NCBI GenBank assembly: GCA_014523695.1
Contig: JAATVS010000704.1
Location: 1 to 5,244, forward strand
Length of the DNA stretch: 5,244 nt
Reading direction: 5' to 3'
Origin: Nitrososphaerales archaeon TH5895
GTDB taxonomy: Archaea; Thermoproteota; Nitrososphaeria; Nitrososphaerales; Nitrososphaeraceae
In this document: positions 4,880 through 5,244 of the stretch, in pieces
Position numbering within the stretch: the stretch's first letter is position 1
Layout: each line of letters starts with the position of its first letter
Made by a program: the position numbers and the translations under genes
The notes under the pieces: model-generated
Seen by the model: only the letters and a program-made list of their open reading frames with translations
Database searches by the model: none
Told to the model about the DNA's origin: nothing

Positions 4880-5077
4880 TTATAGACGTATAAAACCTCT
4901 TTTCCTTACTTCTTTCCTACGTTCTTCTATATAGTAAATCCACTTCTCTTGCTTGCTCACGTATGATTTTTGCATTCCATCACTCTTGTTTTCCGATAGG
5001 TTTGTATAAGGTTCTATTAATGGTTGTTTCTGTTTATGGTGATCACTATCCATAATAAGTTTTACATTTGGACACAT
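4880..5077 (-). CDS. Small charged hypothetical protein
   Basis: A 65-residue frame with no recognised family. It is hydrophilic: His and Gln near the N-terminus (DSDHHKQKQ), a Ser/Asn-rich middle, and a basic, probably helical end (KWIYYIEERRKEVRKRGFIR). No membrane segment or Cys cluster is present. An alternative ATG at 5053 gives MDSDHH and 57 residues. The longer form begins only 7 bases after the stop of the upstream small ORF, which suggests one operon. A coding role is plausible from the compositional pattern but unproven. Confidence 0.45.
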   Translation of the reverse strand: MCPNVKLIMDSDHHKQKQPLIEPYTNLSENKSDGMQKSYVSKQEKWIYYIEERRKEVRKRGFIRL

Positions 5078-5084
5078 GCACTAT

Positions 5085-5213
5085 CTACGAATCCTTTGCT
5101 TTGTTGGCTTTCTGCTTCTTAGATTTCTTTTGCTTGAAATAGTCTGCTAAGTACATAAGGTATATTGTAAATCCAAACATTGGATATAATTCGTATTCCT
5201 TACTAATAACCAT
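5085..5213 (-). CDS. Tiny basic-tailed protein, possibly membrane-associated
   Basis: A 42-residue frame from the ATG at 5213. The first half is hydrophobic and aromatic (YELYPMFGFTIYLMYLADYF), like a short single membrane segment or amphipathic helix. The second half is strongly basic (KQKKSKKQKANKAKDS), so it would be held on the cytoplasmic face by positive charge. The frame stays open upstream to the right edge of the window, so the true start may lie outside. Its TAG is 7 bases before the 65-residue frame on the same strand. A competing frame from an ATG near 5237 lacks any such pattern. I do not recognise a family. Confidence 0.4.
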   Translation of the reverse strand: MVISKEYELYPMFGFTIYLMYLADYFKQKKSKKQKANKAKDS

Positions 5214-5244
5214 AGTCTGATTTTGAGTTGTTCGTGCATGAAAA

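Noticed and set aside
1..5244. tRNA, rRNA, CRISPR array, complete insertion sequence
   Set aside because: No T-arm-like GTTCGA box in a cloverleaf context, no regularly spaced repeats, and no transposase or terminal inverted repeats were seen on either strand by eye.

Overview
The window looks like an accessory stretch of an ammonia-oxidising archaeon (Nitrososphaerota, Nitrososphaeraceae, perhaps close to Nitrosocosmicus). This rests on AT-rich DNA, archaeal TATA boxes sitting about 22-28 bases before start codons (leaderless style), a YVTN beta-propeller fragment, a tyrosine recombinase that ends in a zinc ribbon, and two short helix-turn-helix proteins of a type I associate with that group. 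The assignment comes from family recognition only; no 16S or core gene is present.

Layout, left to right. At 1-199 (minus) is the N-terminus of a zinc alcohol dehydrogenase of the YahK/cinnamyl alcohol dehydrogenase type, running off the left edge. At 278-526 (plus) is a leftover end of a YVTN beta-propeller protein that has lost its signal peptide and most of its blades. At 771-1472 (minus) is an intact CDGSH / Fer4_19 / CDGSH iron-sulfur protein, preceded on the same strand by a short HTH protein (1498-1758). Facing away from these is a decayed integrase C-terminus (1914-2268, plus) with an in-frame stop and a frameshift. Its stop codon overlaps the start of an intact 70-residue putative zinc protein (2268-2480). 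The stretch 2481-2976 has no secure gene but carries a cluster of palindromes. At 2977-3711 (minus) is a GC-rich, bacterial-looking short-chain dehydrogenase. After a mostly empty stretch there is a 58-residue CxxC protein (4205-4381, plus). The right end holds a second short HTH protein (4507-4815, minus) and two small ORFs that may form an operon (4880-5077 and 5085-5213, minus).

The genes do not form one pathway. The pattern is of a worn genomic island: a dead integrase, truncated genes, a probable bacterial acquisition and several small lineage-restricted proteins with their own promoters. I found no tRNA, rRNA, CRISPR array or complete insertion sequence, and no convincing new defence or metabolic system. 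The most useful leads are the zinc protein coupled to the dead integrase, the pair of shortened HTH proteins, the altered Rossmann motif of the dehydrogenase, and the palindrome cluster beside it.
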